The position numbers were made by a program, and so were the translations under genes. The notes beneath the pieces were generated by a model, which searched no databases, had not been told where the DNA came from, and saw only the letters and a list, made by a program, of their open reading frames with translations. A stretch of 64,000 nucleotides of DNA from CAVYBY01 sp963766935 (GTDB lineage: Bacteria; Actinomycetota; UBA4738; HRBIN12): assembly GCA_963766935.1 (NCBI GenBank), contig CAVYBY010000003.1:372001-436000 (forward strand), written 5' to 3'. Numbering within the stretch: the stretch's first letter is position 1; every line of letters starts with the position of its first letter. Shown piece by piece: positions 62,469 to 64,000 of this stretch.

Positions 62469-63806
62469 GTGATGGCCATGAGCCCGTCCGCCGAGACCGA
62501 GTACGTCCTTCGCACCGTCGAGGAGCGGGGGATCCGCCTCGTCCGTCTGTGGTTCACGGATGTCCTCGGATTCCTGAAGTCGTTCACGATCACGTCCCAG
62601 GAGCTGGAGGGCGCGTTCGCCGAGGGCATGGGCTTCGACGGCTCCTCGATCGAGGGCTACAGCCGCATCCAGGAATCCGACATGGTGGCGTTCCCCGATC
62701 CCTCGACGTTCCAGCTGATTCCGTGGACGACCGAGCAGTCCGTCGCGCGCATGTTCTGCGACATCTGGAATCCCGACGGAACGCCCTTCGACGGCGACCC
62801 TCGCGGCGTCCTCAAACGGCAGCTGCGGCGGGCGACCGAACTCGGCTTCACGTTCTACGTCGGTCCCGAGCTCGAGTACTTCTACTTCCGCTCGCACGAG
62901 GACCCGACCGCTCTGGATCGAGGCGGGTACTTCGACGAGACGCCGCTCGACGTCGCGACCGACTACCGCACGCGGACCGTCCAGTACCTCGAAGCGATGG
63001 GGATCCCCGTCGAATACGTCCACCACGAGGTGGCGCCGTCTCAGCACGAGATCGATCTTCGCTACGCGGACGCCCTGACGATGGCGGACAACGTCATGGC
63101 CTATCGCCTGACGGTGAAGGAGGTCGCGCAGGAGTTCGGCATCTATGCGACCTTCATGCCGAAACCGATCGCGAACGTGAACGGCAGCGGCATGCACACG
63201 CATCAGTCGCTCTTCGAAGGCGACCACAACGCGTTCTTCGACGGGACGGACGAGTACCACCTTTCGAAGATCGCGAAGTCCTACATCGCGGGGCTGCTCA
63301 CCCACGCGCCGGAGATCACCCTCGTGACGAACCAGTGGGTCAACTCGTACAAACGGCTCGTGCCCGGCTTCGAGGCGCCGGTCTACGTGTGCTGGGCGGG
63401 ACGCAACCGCAGCGCGCTCGTTCGCGTACCGATGTACAAGCCCGGCAAGGAGGGCGCGACGCGGATCGAGTACCGGTCCCCCGACGCGGCGTGCAATCCG
63501 TATCTCGCGTTCTCCGCGATGCTCGCGGCGGGTCTGGCCGGCGTCGAGGGCGAGTACGAGCTGCCGCCCGAAGCCTCCAACAACATCTACGAGATGACGG
63601 ATGGCCAGCGCGAGTCCGCCGGCATCCGGTCGCTCCCCGAGGACCTGCTGGAGGCCATCCGGCTCGCCGAAGGCTCCGAGATTCTCCGGGGCGCGCTGGG
63701 CGATCACGTCCACGAGTACCTGATCCGGAACAAGCGCGAGGAATGGGACTCGTTCAAGGCGTATGTGAGCCCGTTCGAGCTGGACCGGTATCTGGCCATC
63801 CTCTAG
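62469..63806 (+). CDS. second glutamine synthetase type I (GlnA2-like, non-adenylylated form)
   Basis: 445 residues. FDGSSIEGYSRIQESDM, FMPKPIANVNGSGMHTHQSL and SYKRLVPGFEAPVYV are present. The NLYDLPPEE adenylylation segment is replaced by NNIYEMTDGQR, so GlnE is not expected to act on it, as in GlnA2 of mycobacteria. Start options are GTG 62469, ATG 62472 or ATG 62478; none has a clear ribosome site. Likely regulated by GlnR from the divergent region with glnE. Confidence 0.93.
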   Translation: MMAMSPSAETEYVLRTVEERGIRLVRLWFTDVLGFLKSFTITSQELEGAFAEGMGFDGSSIEGYSRIQESDMVAFPDPSTFQLIPWTTEQSVARMFCDIWNPDGTPFDGDPRGVLKRQLRRATELGFTFYVGPELEYFYFRSHEDPTALDRGGYFDETPLDVATDYRTRTVQYLEAMGIPVEYVHHEVAPSQHEIDLRYADALTMADNVMAYRLTVKEVAQEFGIYATFMPKPIANVNGSGMHTHQSLFEGDHNAFFDGTDEYHLSKIAKSYIAGLLTHAPEITLVTNQWVNSYKRLVPGFEAPVYVCWAGRNRSALVRVPMYKPGKEGATRIEYRSPDAACNPYLAFSAMLAAGLAGVEGEYELPPEASNNIYEMTDGQRESAGIRSLPEDLLEAIRLAEGSEILRGALGDHVHEYLIRNKREEWDSFKAYVSPFELDRYLAIL

Positions 63807-63855
63807 GCACTGCCGCCGTTTGCACCCTTGCGGGCCGGAGGCGTAGCTTTCCCGA

Positions 63856-64000
63856 ATGACATCTCCCGAAGAGTTCACGCCGGCCCTCAGCGAAGCCCGG
63901 CTGCGCCGCCGCACCCTGCACGAGGCGATCGTGCAGCTGGAGATGGCCACATCGTCGGCGGCCGCCGGCCGTATCCCGGATTGGACGGCCGGCGTGGGCA
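63856..64000 (+). CDS. hypothetical protein, 5' part only
   Basis: ATG 63856 begins a frame that runs off the window (48 residues visible): MTSPEEFTPALSEARLRRRT, helical and acidic-basic mixed. Not recognised. It follows the second glnA by 49 bp. Confidence 0.45.
   Translation, partial: MTSPEEFTPALSEARLRRRTLHEAIVQLEMATSSAAAGRIPDWTAGVG

Overview
The window reads as a high-GC (roughly 68-70 percent by eye) chromosome segment from a member of the Actinomycetota, probably a deep-branching lineage known from metagenomes. The evidence is a set of lineage-typical genes rather than one marker: an orphan OmpR-type nitrogen regulator of the GlnR kind, glnE with an adenylylatable type I glutamine synthetase, an MshA-like glycosyltransferase, a clpS-DUF2017 pair, a bS22-like micro-ribosomal protein, an RsiG/AmfC-like protein and a Rex redox repressor. 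GTG starts and four-base XTGA stop/start overlaps are very frequent. There are no tRNA or rRNA genes, insertion sequences, phage genes or CRISPR arrays that I can see.

Layout. 1-8.8 kb (minus): polyprenyl diphosphate synthase and a PPOX-fold protein, then a FAD geranylgeranyl/menaquinone reductase followed by nuoA-nuoG (complex I; nuoG runs off the left edge). 8.9-10.7 kb (plus): a fused heme A synthase/heme O synthase. 10.6-17.0 kb (minus): a caa3-type cytochrome oxidase operon (ctaC, ctaD, ctaE, ctaF, ctaG) ending in a double-cupredoxin membrane protein and a TlpA thioredoxin. 17.1-20.5 kb (minus): system II cytochrome c maturation (ccdA, resB, ccsB). 20.7-25.5 kb (plus): a b6-like split cytochrome bc complex with a 2[4Fe-4S] ferredoxin, Rieske protein, membrane-anchored cytochrome c and small membrane proteins. 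25.5-26.5 kb: rex and a glutaredoxin-like gene. Candidate Rex operators lie in front of the reductase-nuo operon (7367-7390) and between ccdA and the bc operon (20585-20606), so the respiratory chain and its NADH/NAD+ sensor look like one regulon.

26.5-34.2 kb is a mixed housekeeping stretch: ECF sigma/anti-sigma pair, seven-helix membrane protein, TIM-barrel isomerase, SAM hydrolase, lipoprotein hydrolase, bS22-like protein, Clp1-like P-loop protein, actinobacterial phosphatase-like protein, clpS and DUF2017. 34.2-46.3 kb is a catabolic block, mostly on minus: pyruvate kinase, AcuC-like deacetylase, two class III aminotransferases, a two-subunit CoA-transferase, delta-1-pyrroline-5-carboxylate dehydrogenase, proC, proline dehydrogenase and a TetR regulator, with a fumarylacetoacetase-family gene on plus. 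Between about 38.4 and 41.3 kb the reading frames are broken more than ten times, which looks like a poor consensus rather than biology. 46.3-46.8 kb holds no protein gene but has a well-formed promoter and a candidate structured RNA of about 330 nt.

46.9-54.2 kb: mshA-like gene, RsiG-like gene, M23 endopeptidase, sat and cysH (sulfate activation and APS/PAPS reduction) from a divergent promoter, a GT87-like membrane protein, a diacylglycerol-kinase-family protein and a MoaD-like protein. 54.2-64 kb is the nitrogen block: glnR, a MauE-DsbA-like redox pair, glnA (type I-beta, adenylylation site present), a small lipocalin-like protein, mscL, glnE and a second glnA. GlnR-like half-site arrays with 11-bp spacing lie upstream of both glnA genes.
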